A stretch of DNA of 64,000 bases from JAWPMT01 sp965242775 (GCA_965242775.1 CBDETI010000024.1:434001-498000); one strand, 5' to 3'. Shown: positions 47,122 to 56,107, numbered from the stretch's first letter. A program made the numbers and translations. Notes: generated by a model not told the origin, from the sequence alone.

Positions 47122-47278
47122 GGTACGAAAATATTATGCTTGCATACTAATGACTCAAACGTTATATCAACGATTTGTTAAATATTTTGTCAACTTTAAT
47201 TGCTTGCACCCCCAAAACAATCGGGAAATTTATCGCTCTGTGTCATTCTTGACTATTTTAACGGCAAGTTTCTAGGGA

Positions 47279-47917
47279 ATGAAGATTGCACTGAACGAGA
47301 TATGGAATTTCATTGACCTGATCAAGCAGGAGGAAAAAGGCTGGTCCTATGATTTGATCGCTGGATCGGTCCGGGTTGAGCAAATTGATCATTCGGAGTT
47401 ATTGGCCCTCAAAAGTGATGAGGAGTATGACACTGAGCTGTTACCATCGCTTTTCACTTTTCGGGAGATCTTATGGCAACCGGACGTTTTCACTGAAACG
47501 GCGATGAGTTTGCCGGGTCTTAGGATCTTACAGGCCTTCTGCAATGAAATGGGAGAGTCCCTACAGACAGAAGAAAACCGGGTACGGCATATTTATGCAC
47601 AGTTGATTTTCGGATTGGGCGAGGCGTGCCAGCAGGCAATCGAAAAGTTGGAGACCGGGAATGTTGCCGTTATTAAGGCCTTACGGGACCTTAGACAATC
47701 CGGATTTCCCATCATTAAATTTTTCATTTATCATCCACAAAATCGCCTGGACTACCACCGAGATGCTATCAATCGGCTGAATTATGCCGTCAAGGTGATG
47801 TTAACGCAATTTCATGGTCGTTATACCGAGCTTGAAGACCCTTTTTGGCAGGTGAGTTATAAACAACAGGCCAAGTCAAAAAAATCGGAAAAACCTCCAG
47901 TGGAGGAGGAAAGCTGA
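47279..47917 (+). CDS. Hypothetical protein, 212 residues
   Basis: A soluble, mostly alpha-helical protein with no signal peptide and no domain I recognise. It contains WNFIDLIKQEEKGWSYDLIA, PSLFTFREILWQPDVF and a Lys/Glu-rich tail. It lies 31 bases upstream of the VTT membrane gene, and the three genes from here to hemH appear to form one operon. The 157-base gap to the divergent 76-residue gene is AT-rich and must contain both promoters; I could not fix them. Confidence 0.6.
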   Translation: MKIALNEIWNFIDLIKQEEKGWSYDLIAGSVRVEQIDHSELLALKSDEEYDTELLPSLFTFREILWQPDVFTETAMSLPGLRILQAFCNEMGESLQTEENRVRHIYAQLIFGLGEACQQAIEKLETGNVAVIKALRDLRQSGFPIIKFFIYHPQNRLDYHRDAINRLNYAVKVMLTQFHGRYTELEDPFWQVSYKQQAKSKKSEKPPVEEES

Positions 47918-47948
47918 ACCTATTTGCAGCTAGGCTGTTATTGAACAG

Positions 47949-48554
47949 ATGTCGAACCCTACTTTGGAAACACCCCCATCAAAATCTACATCGGAACGGA
48001 CCCGATTTCTTGCCAGAAACCTGCTGAGAGGGTTATTGTGGTTGACGGTAATTGTCGGAGGATATATTGTTGCCCGCAAGTATTTTGATTTCGACATTGC
48101 CGAACTGATGGGACCTGTCTATGACATGCCCATTTTGGTTTTCGGGATATTCTTAGTTTCGGAGGTCGTCTTTGGTATAATCCCCCCTGAATTTTTTATG
48201 TTCTGGTCGGCCAGGCATGGTGATCTGGATATATACATTCAAAATGTAGTACTTCTGTCAGCTATATCATACGCCGCGGGGGTTATAGGTTTTTTCATAG
48301 GGTCCTATTTCAACACGACATCCCTATACGCCTATATAAAGAAGAATTTTCTGGGCAAAATGGAGAAACAGTTCAACCGCTTTGGAGGGTTCCTGGTAAT
48401 CGTAGCGGCGTTGACCCCTTTGCCTTTCTCGGGCATTTGCATGTTGACCGGTGCGGTCAAATATCCATTGCGAAAATTTTTGCTTATGTCCTTAACGCGT
48501 TTGGTGCGTTTCAGCCTTTACGCCTATGTCATATGGGAGAGTAATGTTTTTTGA
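47949..48554 (+). CDS. VTT-domain (DedA/SNARE-associated) membrane protein
   Basis: A 201-residue inner-membrane protein with about five hydrophobic segments. The second half carries the VTT-type pattern: a glycine-rich helix (YAAGVIGFFIGSYF), FNRFGGFLVIVAALTPLPF, and the basic loop KYPLRKFLLMSLTRLVRF. DedA/VTT proteins are linked with lipid scrambling or undecaprenyl-phosphate recycling; this one is a small variant of the YqaA type. It ends two bases before hemH. Confidence 0.75.
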   Translation: MSNPTLETPPSKSTSERTRFLARNLLRGLLWLTVIVGGYIVARKYFDFDIAELMGPVYDMPILVFGIFLVSEVVFGIIPPEFFMFWSARHGDLDIYIQNVVLLSAISYAAGVIGFFIGSYFNTTSLYAYIKKNFLGKMEKQFNRFGGFLVIVAALTPLPFSGICMLTGAVKYPLRKFLLMSLTRLVRFSLYAYVIWESNVF

Positions 48555-48556
48555 TC

Positions 48557-49570
48557 ATGAGTAAGAAAGGGGTTCTTTTAGTGAATTTGGGTACACCCGA
48601 CTCAACGGCAGTCCCGGATGTAAGGAAATACTTGCGGGAATTTTTGATGGATAAACGGGTCATAGATATCCCTGCTTTTCCTCGATGGCTCCTTGTCAAC
48701 GGGATCATTGCGCCATTTCGGGCTCCAAAGTCTGCTGCCGAGTACCAGAAACTCTTTACCGAAAGAGGATCTCCTTTGAAATATTACACCGAAGATCTGA
48801 TTGATCCACTGCAGGCGTTGCTTGGTGAGGAGTATGTAGTCAAGTATGCGATGCGGTACCAAAACCCCTCAATTGAATCGGTGCTTGATGAGCTAAAAGA
48901 AAGGAATGTCAGTAGCATCCATGTCATTCCGCTGTTTCCCCAATATGCTTCTGCTACGACCGGATCGGTGATCGACAAGGTGATGGAAATAACACAAAAG
49001 TGGCAGATCATCCCGGATATCAAGTTCACTTCACAGTTTTTGGAAAACGAGCTCTTCTTGGATGTCATTGCCGAAAACGGCAAAAAATGGATGGCAAAGA
49101 CGGATTACGATCACTTCATCTTTAGCTACCATGGCCTTCCCGAGCGACAGATCCGAAAGGGCTCGGTGGGGAATCAATGCCAACTGGGGAGCTGCTGCAA
49201 TACCTTTCATGACCGGAATCGATTTTGTTACCGTGCGCAATGCTTCCATACCACGCGCCTTTTAGCGGAGAAACTAAAATTGCCTGAGGATAATTACACG
49301 GTCTGTTTCCAGTCCAGGCTGGGAAAAGACCCTTGGATCCAACCGTATACGGAGGAGGTTTTAACCAGTTTGGCCGAGCAGGGAGTGAAGAAAGTGCTGG
49401 CATTTTCACCCGCTTTTGTTTCCGATTGCTTGGAAACGACCATCGAGGTGGGCGAGACCTATCGCGATGATTTCATTGGCCTTGGAGGGGAGCAGTGGGA
49501 TCTTGTCGAAAGTCTCAATGACGACCCACAGTGGGTCGAATGCCTTGGAGAAATCGTAATCGCAGATTAA
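48557..49570 (+). CDS. hemH: Ferrochelatase with internal cysteine cluster
   Basis: A 337-residue ferrochelatase that inserts Fe(II) into protoporphyrin IX as the last step of heme synthesis. Landmarks are VLLVNLGTPDS, the catalytic histidine in FSYHGLPERQI and SPAFVSDCLETTIEV. Between them is an insertion with five cysteines (CQLGSCC ... FCYRAQC). Internal cysteine insertions of this kind bind a [2Fe-2S] cluster in one class of bacterial ferrochelatases. The ATG at 48557 is chosen over an overlapping TTG six bases upstream. It is the last gene of the 47.3-49.6 kb unit. Confidence 0.92.
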   Translation: MSKKGVLLVNLGTPDSTAVPDVRKYLREFLMDKRVIDIPAFPRWLLVNGIIAPFRAPKSAAEYQKLFTERGSPLKYYTEDLIDPLQALLGEEYVVKYAMRYQNPSIESVLDELKERNVSSIHVIPLFPQYASATTGSVIDKVMEITQKWQIIPDIKFTSQFLENELFLDVIAENGKKWMAKTDYDHFIFSYHGLPERQIRKGSVGNQCQLGSCCNTFHDRNRFCYRAQCFHTTRLLAEKLKLPEDNYTVCFQSRLGKDPWIQPYTEEVLTSLAEQGVKKVLAFSPAFVSDCLETTIEVGETYRDDFIGLGGEQWDLVESLNDDPQWVECLGEIVIAD

Positions 49571-49576
49571 GAATAT

Positions 49577-50230
49577 TTAGGCGTCATCGGCACCATTCAG
49601 CTTATTGTCTATATAATCGGCATATTCGCCCATTTGTCCGGCACCCATTTGTTGAATGTCCATAAATTCAAAGGCGCCGTTGTTTCCGCTCTCAAAAAAT
49701 CCTTGAGGATCTCCCATTTTTGCATTGGTGAACATGGTCTTTAATCTCTTCAGGTAGCCATCGCCGTGCGGCTGATCAAGCCATTTTTTAAGAAGAGCAG
49801 GCTTTCCTGCCTTAGAGTGTTGAAAAAATTGGTCGCCTTTACATGCTTTTGACCAGAACACATAGTCATTTTCATCGGTCAGCTTTTCTCTCTTGTAAGA
49901 AGGGACTCTTACACCTGCAGCATCAGCCGTATCCCAGTGCCCTAGCATGGTTTGTGACCTCTGGTCTCCGTGATTGGTCCATTTTTTCACGTACTTATCG
50001 TCGACCTTGTAAGTAGCAGGGGATCCGTCTTTCACCTTATTGGTCAAATCGGTTTTGGCCAGCAGTTGGATAGGTCCATTGAAATTGACTTTAGATTGCA
50101 GTTGCCGAAATGCCTCTGAACAAGGACGACAGTCCTCCTGAAATTGAGCACTGGTATTTGACGGGTGCTTCACGGACGCTCCTCTTGGCTGCTTATTTTC
50201 GGTCTCCCTTGTTCGATGAGATCGGGACAT
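49577..50230 (-). CDS. Hypothetical protein with eCIS-cargo-like N-terminus
   Basis: A 217-residue protein with no domain I recognise. The first 60 residues are polar, disorder-like and end in SKVNFNGPIQLL. This resembles the QxK..GPIQ leader seen in proteins associated with extracellular contractile injection systems in Bacteroidota, but the match is only by eye. The rest is charged and aromatic (DYVFWSKACKGDQFF) and contains HGDGYLKRLKTMF. There is no signal peptide. It lies alone between hemH (convergent, six bases apart) and the response regulator. ATG 50230 replaces an upstream TTG. Confidence 0.5.
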   Translation of the reverse strand: MSRSHRTRETENKQPRGASVKHPSNTSAQFQEDCRPCSEAFRQLQSKVNFNGPIQLLAKTDLTNKVKDGSPATYKVDDKYVKKWTNHGDQRSQTMLGHWDTADAAGVRVPSYKREKLTDENDYVFWSKACKGDQFFQHSKAGKPALLKKWLDQPHGDGYLKRLKTMFTNAKMGDPQGFFESGNNGAFEFMDIQQMGAGQMGEYADYIDNKLNGADDA

Positions 50231-50283
50231 AGTCCAATTTAGCAATTTTGCCGTTGGCTACAAGACGATATTGCCGTTATGAA

Positions 50284-50862
50284 TTAAATTCTATTGGCCA
50301 TCGATACTGCTTCCAGTCGATTTCTTACGTCAAGTTTTTTGTAGATGCTTTTTAGGTGGGTTTTTACGGTATTGAGGGATATGAAGAGACTGTCAGCGAT
50401 TTCCTGGTCCGTATTTCCTTCTGCCAGGGCCTTATATACATCTATCTCTCTTTCAGAAAGCTCCGATACGGCCTGTGCGTACTTGTCATCGACCTGTTCG
50501 GTGAGGGCTATTTCCAGCGTGGCGAAAATATCATCCCGTGTGAAAGGCTTAAGCAGGTAGGCATTTGGCTTGACCTCCTTTGCCCTTTTCACTGTAGCTG
50601 CGTCAGCATGGGAGGTGAGAAAGATAAAAGGGATTTTGTGGTGCTCGTTAATGTCTGCAGCCAGGTCAATGCCGCTTTTGGCTCCACCAAGAATAATGTC
50701 TATCAAAACAAAATCCACTTCCATCGTGCGCAGCATTTCTATGGCCCTGGAGTATTTGGTGGCAATGCCCACCACCTCATAGCCAATGGAGATCAGGATT
50801 TGCCTGATATCTTCGGCAATGATTACTTCATCTTCGACGATTAGTGCTTTTGTTTTTGGCAC
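50284..50862 (-). CDS. Response regulator with LuxR-type HTH
   Basis: A 192-residue NarL/FixJ-type regulator. The receiver domain has the acidic pair in IVEDEV, the phosphorylated aspartate in FVLIDIILGG, and the conserved Ser/Lys (FLTSH, LLKPF). The HTH begins with LSEREIDVYKALAEGNTDQEIADS and includes LNTVKTHLKSIYKKL. The start is GTG at 50862. It follows the TPR kinase by 14 bases and is its evident partner. Confidence 0.92.
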   Translation of the reverse strand: MPKTKALIVEDEVIIAEDIRQILISIGYEVVGIATKYSRAIEMLRTMEVDFVLIDIILGGAKSGIDLAADINEHHKIPFIFLTSHADAATVKRAKEVKPNAYLLKPFTRDDIFATLEIALTEQVDDKYAQAVSELSEREIDVYKALAEGNTDQEIADSLFISLNTVKTHLKSIYKKLDVRNRLEAVSMANRI

Positions 50863-50876
50863 GGATAGCTGTTGGT

Positions 50877-52985
50877 CTAATCAACTTGTTTTCGCAAGCT
50901 GGTATTTGACACGAATATATCAAATTTCGAGCCCTGTCCATTGGAATAGGACATATCTCCATCTAATTGTTGACACAACATCCTGACGAGTTTTAATCCC
51001 AGTGAATCCACTTGCTCAAGGTCGATTTCTTCGGGGATTCCTACGCCATTGTCGGCAACTATAAGGTGAAGTTTTTTGCCCTCGGCATCAGCGGATGTCA
51101 ATTCGATCGTGATGGTGGCTTCAGGTGTTTGCGAAAACGCGTATTTGAAACTGTTTGATACGAGTTCGTTGACAATAAGACCCAGAGGGACTGCTGTATC
51201 TATGTCCAGCGAAAGTCCATGTGTGTTGATGAGTATATTAATATCGTCCTCCCTTTTCTGGAAAGTGGATCTTAAATAAAACACTAATTCATTGACATAT
51301 TCGTCGAAATCGACCCTGGAGATATCCTCATGCTGATATAGTTTTTGGTGAATTAAAGCAATGGATTTTACCCTGTTTTGCCCCTCTTGCACGGCAGAGA
51401 GAGCGGTTTTATCCTCAATGTTATTGGATTGAAGGCTCAGCAGACTTGAGATCACCTGCAGGTTGTTTTTCACGCGGTGATGGATCTCCTTCAGCAGGAT
51501 TTCTTTTTGATGATTCTGGAGTTCTATTTTTTCATTTTGGGAGGTGAGCAATCTGTTGTTCTTGCTTTTATTTCTGAAGAGGACCCAAAGTACTCCCGCC
51601 ATAATAATTACTCCTCCAAGGATGGCTAGCAGCAGGATGTTTTGTTGAGTTTTCTGACGCGCTTCAGACCTTTGAAGATCCAGTTGCTGCTGTTGTATGA
51701 TAGACTCATTGCTGAGTCTGGCGATCTCGGCTTTTTTCTTTTCATCTTCATACTCTGCCTGCAGTTGGTTAAAGTTCTTGTCTCTTTCCGTTGTTACCAC
51801 CGAATCTTTCACGGCCACATACCGCTGATGGTACTGATATGCGTTTTGATATTCACCAAGCCTTTCATAGACTTTAGCAAGGTTTTCATATGCCTCATAT
51901 TCCCAGTAGAGCAGTTTGCCCTGCTGAGCCACTGTGGCGGCTTGCTCCAGGAAGTCAATGGCCTCCGTGTATCTCTTATTGAGTGTAGCGGCCTTACCCT
52001 GTCTTATTAATACCAGGGAAAGCGTTTGTTCTTTATCTTGAATTCGGTCTGTGAATGCCCGGGCTGTTTGAAAGGACCTTTGGGCTTGGCCGATCCTCCC
52101 CATTCTCAGGAAAATGTCGCCATCAAGGACATGTTTGTGCGCCAGGCCACGGAGGTTAGACTGCAGGGAATCGATGTGCAGCGCCTGAGCATTTAAAAGG
52201 TTGGCCTCCTGAAGCTTTCCATCATGCATGGCAACTCTTGATAGATAGAAGTAGCAATCAGATACAAGAATAGGATTGTCTATGGCAAGGGCCAGGTCCA
52301 GGGCCTCCTCCATCATCTGCTTGGTCTCCGGGTACTTTTCTTGCTCATAGTAGATCTGGCCAATGCTGTTTTTCACGTTGCCCAGGGCGTTTTTGTCGCG
52401 ACTTCTCTCGGCAATTTTCAAGGCCTTTAGGAAGTACTCTAAGGCCTTTTCGCGACCGCTCAGGTATATGTAGGCAATACCTATGTCCATCACACAAAAA
52501 GCCTCCTCAGCCAGGTCTCCGGAGATTTGGGCCAATGCTGCACCCTTTTCGAAAAGCGCAATAGCTTCGTCGTAACGGGCGAAGTTCAGAATAATAATAC
52601 CCTCAGCTCGCGTAACATCTGCTAGATTGGCCGTGTCCCTTGCTGCTTCAAAGACCTGTCGGGCTGCGTGAAAATATTGAAGGCCCTGCTCCCCTTTACT
52701 CAGATAAATGCAGGCCCTACCGGCAGCCAGGTTGCTCAGTCCCACACCCTGCTGAAACCCGATTTTTTTTGACAGATCAATGGCCTCAATGGCATATCGT
52801 TCTGCAGCTTGAAAGTCTTTGCCAAAAGCCACTTCAGAAAGTGCTAATAGTATAAGCACCCTTGAAGAATCCTCCTGCTGGCTATTGCCCAGTACCGTCA
52901 GCAGGCTATCCAGTTTGCTTTGACTCCTGGCAGGTTGTATCGACAGGAAAAAAAGGATAAATAAAAGCGTCGCTGGGAATTTCAT
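50877..52985 (-). CDS. TPR-containing HisKA_2-family sensor histidine kinase
   Basis: A 702-residue sensor with a signal peptide (KFPATLLFILFFLSI, ending ARSQ), about nine tetratricopeptide repeats (residues 40-410), a coiled coil, a transmembrane helix (about 452-470) and a kinase core. The phospho-acceptor motif is LLKEIHHRVKNNLQVI, the hallmark of the HisKA_2/HWE-like group, and the ATPase domain has LIVNELVSNSFKYAF and DNGVGIP. The start is ATG 52985 instead of a GTG two codons upstream because the signal peptide begins there. It forms an operon with the downstream regulator. Confidence 0.88.
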   Translation of the reverse strand: MKFPATLLFILFFLSIQPARSQSKLDSLLTVLGNSQQEDSSRVLILLALSEVAFGKDFQAAERYAIEAIDLSKKIGFQQGVGLSNLAAGRACIYLSKGEQGLQYFHAARQVFEAARDTANLADVTRAEGIIILNFARYDEAIALFEKGAALAQISGDLAEEAFCVMDIGIAYIYLSGREKALEYFLKALKIAERSRDKNALGNVKNSIGQIYYEQEKYPETKQMMEEALDLALAIDNPILVSDCYFYLSRVAMHDGKLQEANLLNAQALHIDSLQSNLRGLAHKHVLDGDIFLRMGRIGQAQRSFQTARAFTDRIQDKEQTLSLVLIRQGKAATLNKRYTEAIDFLEQAATVAQQGKLLYWEYEAYENLAKVYERLGEYQNAYQYHQRYVAVKDSVVTTERDKNFNQLQAEYEDEKKKAEIARLSNESIIQQQQLDLQRSEARQKTQQNILLLAILGGVIIMAGVLWVLFRNKSKNNRLLTSQNEKIELQNHQKEILLKEIHHRVKNNLQVISSLLSLQSNNIEDKTALSAVQEGQNRVKSIALIHQKLYQHEDISRVDFDEYVNELVFYLRSTFQKREDDINILINTHGLSLDIDTAVPLGLIVNELVSNSFKYAFSQTPEATITIELTSADAEGKKLHLIVADNGVGIPEEIDLEQVDSLGLKLVRMLCQQLDGDMSYSNGQGSKFDIFVSNTSLRKQVD

Positions 52986-53067
52986 GGACACTGCTCTTTT
53001 TTGGCAAGGTAGTTCATTCTAGGGGGATGAAAATACCAAAAGATCTCCTCAGCGAAGGATAGACTGG

Positions 53068-53119
53068 TCACTCGTTTGAGTGATTTGTGAGCAAGGACTC
53101 ACCCATTTGAGTGAGTTTT
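53068..53119. repeat. Two adjacent related hairpins in a gene-free region
   Basis: The first is the perfect inverted repeat TCACTC-GTTT-GAGTGA at 53068-53083. The second pairs ACTCAC (53097-53102) with GTGAGT (53111-53116) and is followed by TTTT. Both share the core TTTGAGTGA and look like copies of one element. The region 52986-53288 has no convincing coding sequence. Confidence 0.6.
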
Positions 53120-53260
53120 AACAGGCTTACCGCCAAGTGCTGGGAGCGAGTGGAGAAGATTGTTTTACTTACATAAAGGTCTTCCTGAAAGTCTTGAAAC
53201 TGAACCTAATAACTGGCATAGGCAATTTTCAAGTACAGTTGAGAAGACTCCCAACCCGTT

Positions 53261-53296
53261 AAGGGCCTTCTAGCCATGTTGAAGGCCCTTATTTTT
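53261..53296 (+). terminator. Strong intrinsic terminator oriented to the plus strand
   Basis: AAGGGCCTTC and GAAGGCCCTT form a perfect 10-bp stem around a 10-base loop, followed by ATTTTT on the plus strand. The opposite orientation lacks a T run. No plus-strand gene lies upstream within several kilobases, so the hairpin either ends an unannotated transcript or works weakly on the minus strand, where it overlaps the stop codon of the deacylase gene. Confidence 0.7.
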
Positions 53297-54191
53297 CTAA
53301 TGTGGCAATAAAAAACCCATCCTCTCCCTCATTTTGATAAAGCGGCATGAAGATAAGTCCATCGCAAGGGCTGCGGATGTGTCCTTCCTTGTTGGTAGCT
53401 AATAATTCACCTCTTAAAACTTGCTGGAAGTTCTGGAATCCCGGAAGCATTTGAAATTTTTCGTCGGGTGCTACTTTTTGATGGTGCTTTACAAAAACCT
53501 GTCGGGGAAGGCTTGCGGCAATTTCCTCAAGATGGAGCATATAGTGATTTTCCTCGGCGTGATCGTGTTGGGAAATACAACCACTTGTTCGCAAAATTTC
53601 CCATATTCCTGCTATATGGAGTTTGTCGCCATGGTGCTGGCCAACCATACCACCTTCGAAAGCAAAGGCCAAAAACCCCCGATTATGGTAATACTCTAGA
53701 AGTGTTCCCTTTAAATATCGATTTAGTCCAATGATTGTTGGGATCCTGAGGGCCTCAATTACCGGGTGCCCGGCACTTTTCTCCTCGAGGATCACGAAGT
53801 TGCCCTTGTCCGACGAGGTAGCATGAAGATCTACTATGATCAACTGGGTATACTCACCTTCCGATTCTTCAGTGATGGCTTTTTGCAAGGCTATTACCTC
53901 CTCGTCTTCTGCCAGGTGTTGTTCCTTGTTTTCCTGTATTCTCTTGAAATTGGCGTCCGTCCAGGCACGATTCATGTCATAGTCCACAAATCTTCTGTCG
54001 GAGGCAATAGCCTTCAGATTTCCCATCAACCCAACAAGTTTTCCTCGAAAAGGCATTTCGCTGGATTCAATTGCCGTAAAAACATTGTTGAAAGCATCTA
54101 TGCCTACTTGTTCATTGCCGTGGATACCGGCTACGCAAATGACCAGAGGTCCAGGTTTTTGGCTTTCAATCTTTCCCAGTACGCGCTCCAT
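53289..54191 (-). CDS. Succinylglutamate desuccinylase/aspartoacylase-family zinc hydrolase
   Basis: A 300-residue enzyme of the AstE/aspartoacylase family in the M14 metallopeptidase fold. The first zinc motif is AGIHGNEQVG, the second is the DLHAT histidine, VDYDMNRAW gives the substrate-binding Arg pair, and FAFEGG holds the catalytic glutamate. These enzymes remove an acyl or aminoacyl group from an N-acyl amino acid. The start ATG at 54191 shares one base with the stop of the GCS2-CBS gene (TGATG), so translation is coupled. Substrate unknown. Confidence 0.82.
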   Translation of the reverse strand: MERVLGKIESQKPGPLVICVAGIHGNEQVGIDAFNNVFTAIESSEMPFRGKLVGLMGNLKAIASDRRFVDYDMNRAWTDANFKRIQENKEQHLAEDEEVIALQKAITEESEGEYTQLIIVDLHATSSDKGNFVILEEKSAGHPVIEALRIPTIIGLNRYLKGTLLEYYHNRGFLAFAFEGGMVGQHHGDKLHIAGIWEILRTSGCISQHDHAEENHYMLHLEEIAASLPRQVFVKHHQKVAPDEKFQMLPGFQNFQQVLRGELLATNKEGHIRSPCDGLIFMPLYQNEGEDGFFIATLEK

Positions 54192-56107
54192 CAACTCTTT
54201 TCAATATTCTTTAGCAAAGTTGCAGTAATGTTCAGAAAATTTCCTTCTGTAATGATGCCAACAAGTTTGTCGCTTTTTACCACTGGCAGACATTCTATCT
54301 TATTGTCCTTCATGATTTTCAGGGCGTCCCTGATCGTCAATTCGGGAGAAATTGTGCGTGGTTTAGGGTCCATCAAGTCTTTGACTACAACCTTTCTGCT
54401 CATAGATACATTCCCTTGTCTGCTGAAATATTTCAGTAAGTCACGGTAATTGATGAGGCCTTTCAGCTTCCCTTGCGCATCTTCTACCGGGGCGTATTTA
54501 ATTTTTCGCCAGTTAAGTATATCAGCTACCAGTTCGGGAATGTCATCCTGGTGAACGGTAAAAAGATCTGTGGTCATAAACTCTTCGACAAGCAGGGAAT
54601 AGGGATGCCAGTTGGTAATGTCATCATGCGATGCCAGCTCCCACTCGTGAACAGGTTTGCCCGTTTTTTGATTTTCTATGATGGAGGAGGTTACTGCCAT
54701 CAGGATTTCTTCCTTGGTGGTTTCTTTCTTGAGTTTGGTTACAGAGTTTAACATCCACTGAGACCCGGTCTGTTGGCTTTCATTTCTAGCTTCTATGATG
54801 CTCATGTACCTGTCTATATCTTGCTTATCGACGTTATTTCTTTCCAGGCCCTTGCGGGCGATAGGCAGGAGGATGTCGGAGATCAATTCGGAGGCACCTA
54901 TTTTTTTTCCACCCTTCCAGGTAAACTTCGCGCCGAGTCCGTTTCTTGCGGCGGTCAGAAAATTTTCTTTTACATGATCAAACTCAAAGTCAGCGGTCAC
55001 ATCCTTTGAATATTCATCAAACCCTGTCATCAGCCCGATCCAAAAGGCCGCGTTGGAAACTTCATCGATGACCGTGGGGCCGGATGGAAGCACCCTGTTT
55101 TCAATCCTTAAATGGGGTTTTCCATTAGGGCTTACCCCGTAACAAGCCCGATTCCATCGGTATACCGTACTGTTGTGAATGTTCAGCGCACGCAGCTTGG
55201 GTGTCTTGCCTTTTTGTATCAATTCGATGGCATCATCTTCCGTATCGCACATCAACATGACTCGAAACCGGGAGATATCTTCCTCATAAAGCTCCACCAT
55301 CGACTCCCGTACCCAATCGTTGCCAAACATGACACGACCGCTTCTGTCCCGTAGGTGCTCACTCACTCTCCTGGTGTCAACTGTCTGCTGAAAAAGAGCG
55401 ATCCTGGTCTCAGCCCAAAGCTTTTTTCCCAGCAGGAGTGGTGAGTTTACCGCAATGGCCAAAACAGGTGCCGCCAGTACCTGAGAGGTGTTATATTTTG
55501 ACACAAACTCACCGGGCCGTACCTGCAGGTGCACTTGAAAAGACGTATTACAGGATTCAAACATCGCCGAATCATGCTTGATGTTAAGTTCATCCAAGCC
55601 GGTGATACGTAGCTCATGGACGTTGCCACGCATTTTCCCGATCGCCTCCATCAGGGCATGGTAGCGTTCCAGAGGGGTGAGATTTTCAATGTCCAAATCA
55701 AATTTTCGCATGGTCGGCAGAATACCGGTCAGTACGAGTTCCAGATGTTCCTTTTCACCAATTTCGCGGATGGCGTTGAGCCGCTTACGCAAGTTTTTTT
55801 CCAGTTCCGAAAAACAAGATCCTTTGAATTCAATCGGATCCATATTCAGCTCTAGGTTAAAAAGCGCAAGTTCCGTAGTGACATCATCGGTACCGGGTTG
55901 CTCTAAAAAGGAAAGCGCTTTCGGGGCCGGCTTATAGTGCTTGTCAACAATGCACATTTCCTGCTCCGCACCAATGTGAAGTGGACTTTCGTTGAACCAA
56001 CCTTCTTCCAGCATTCGCTCCAGGCCATGGATATCTCGCAAGAGGCTCCTGGTAAATTGATTTAGCTCATTGCGGCTTTTCGCTATTCGTACATTTAAAT
56101 CACCCAT
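54191..56107 (-). CDS. Glutamate-cysteine ligase-like (GCS2) protein with C-terminal CBS pair
   Basis: A 638-residue fusion. The first 430 residues belong to the GCS2 family of glutamate-amine ligases: the opening HIGAEQEMCIVD is the metal/ATP site, and PHLRIENRVLPSGPT is a later conserved stretch. Two CBS domains follow (about 505-560, EEFMTTDLFTVHQDD; and about 575-635, VKDLMDPKPRTISPEL), which usually bind adenine nucleotides and regulate the enzyme. GCS2 proteins join glutamate to a thiol or amine. The gene is coupled to a zinc deacylase, so the two may build and trim one small molecule. No RimK-type ATP-grasp gene is in the window. Confidence 0.82.
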   Translation of the reverse strand: MGDLNVRIAKSRNELNQFTRSLLRDIHGLERMLEEGWFNESPLHIGAEQEMCIVDKHYKPAPKALSFLEQPGTDDVTTELALFNLELNMDPIEFKGSCFSELEKNLRKRLNAIREIGEKEHLELVLTGILPTMRKFDLDIENLTPLERYHALMEAIGKMRGNVHELRITGLDELNIKHDSAMFESCNTSFQVHLQVRPGEFVSKYNTSQVLAAPVLAIAVNSPLLLGKKLWAETRIALFQQTVDTRRVSEHLRDRSGRVMFGNDWVRESMVELYEEDISRFRVMLMCDTEDDAIELIQKGKTPKLRALNIHNSTVYRWNRACYGVSPNGKPHLRIENRVLPSGPTVIDEVSNAAFWIGLMTGFDEYSKDVTADFEFDHVKENFLTAARNGLGAKFTWKGGKKIGASELISDILLPIARKGLERNNVDKQDIDRYMSIIEARNESQQTGSQWMLNSVTKLKKETTKEEILMAVTSSIIENQKTGKPVHEWELASHDDITNWHPYSLLVEEFMTTDLFTVHQDDIPELVADILNWRKIKYAPVEDAQGKLKGLINYRDLLKYFSRQGNVSMSRKVVVKDLMDPKPRTISPELTIRDALKIMKDNKIECLPVVKSDKLVGIITEGNFLNITATLLKNIEKS

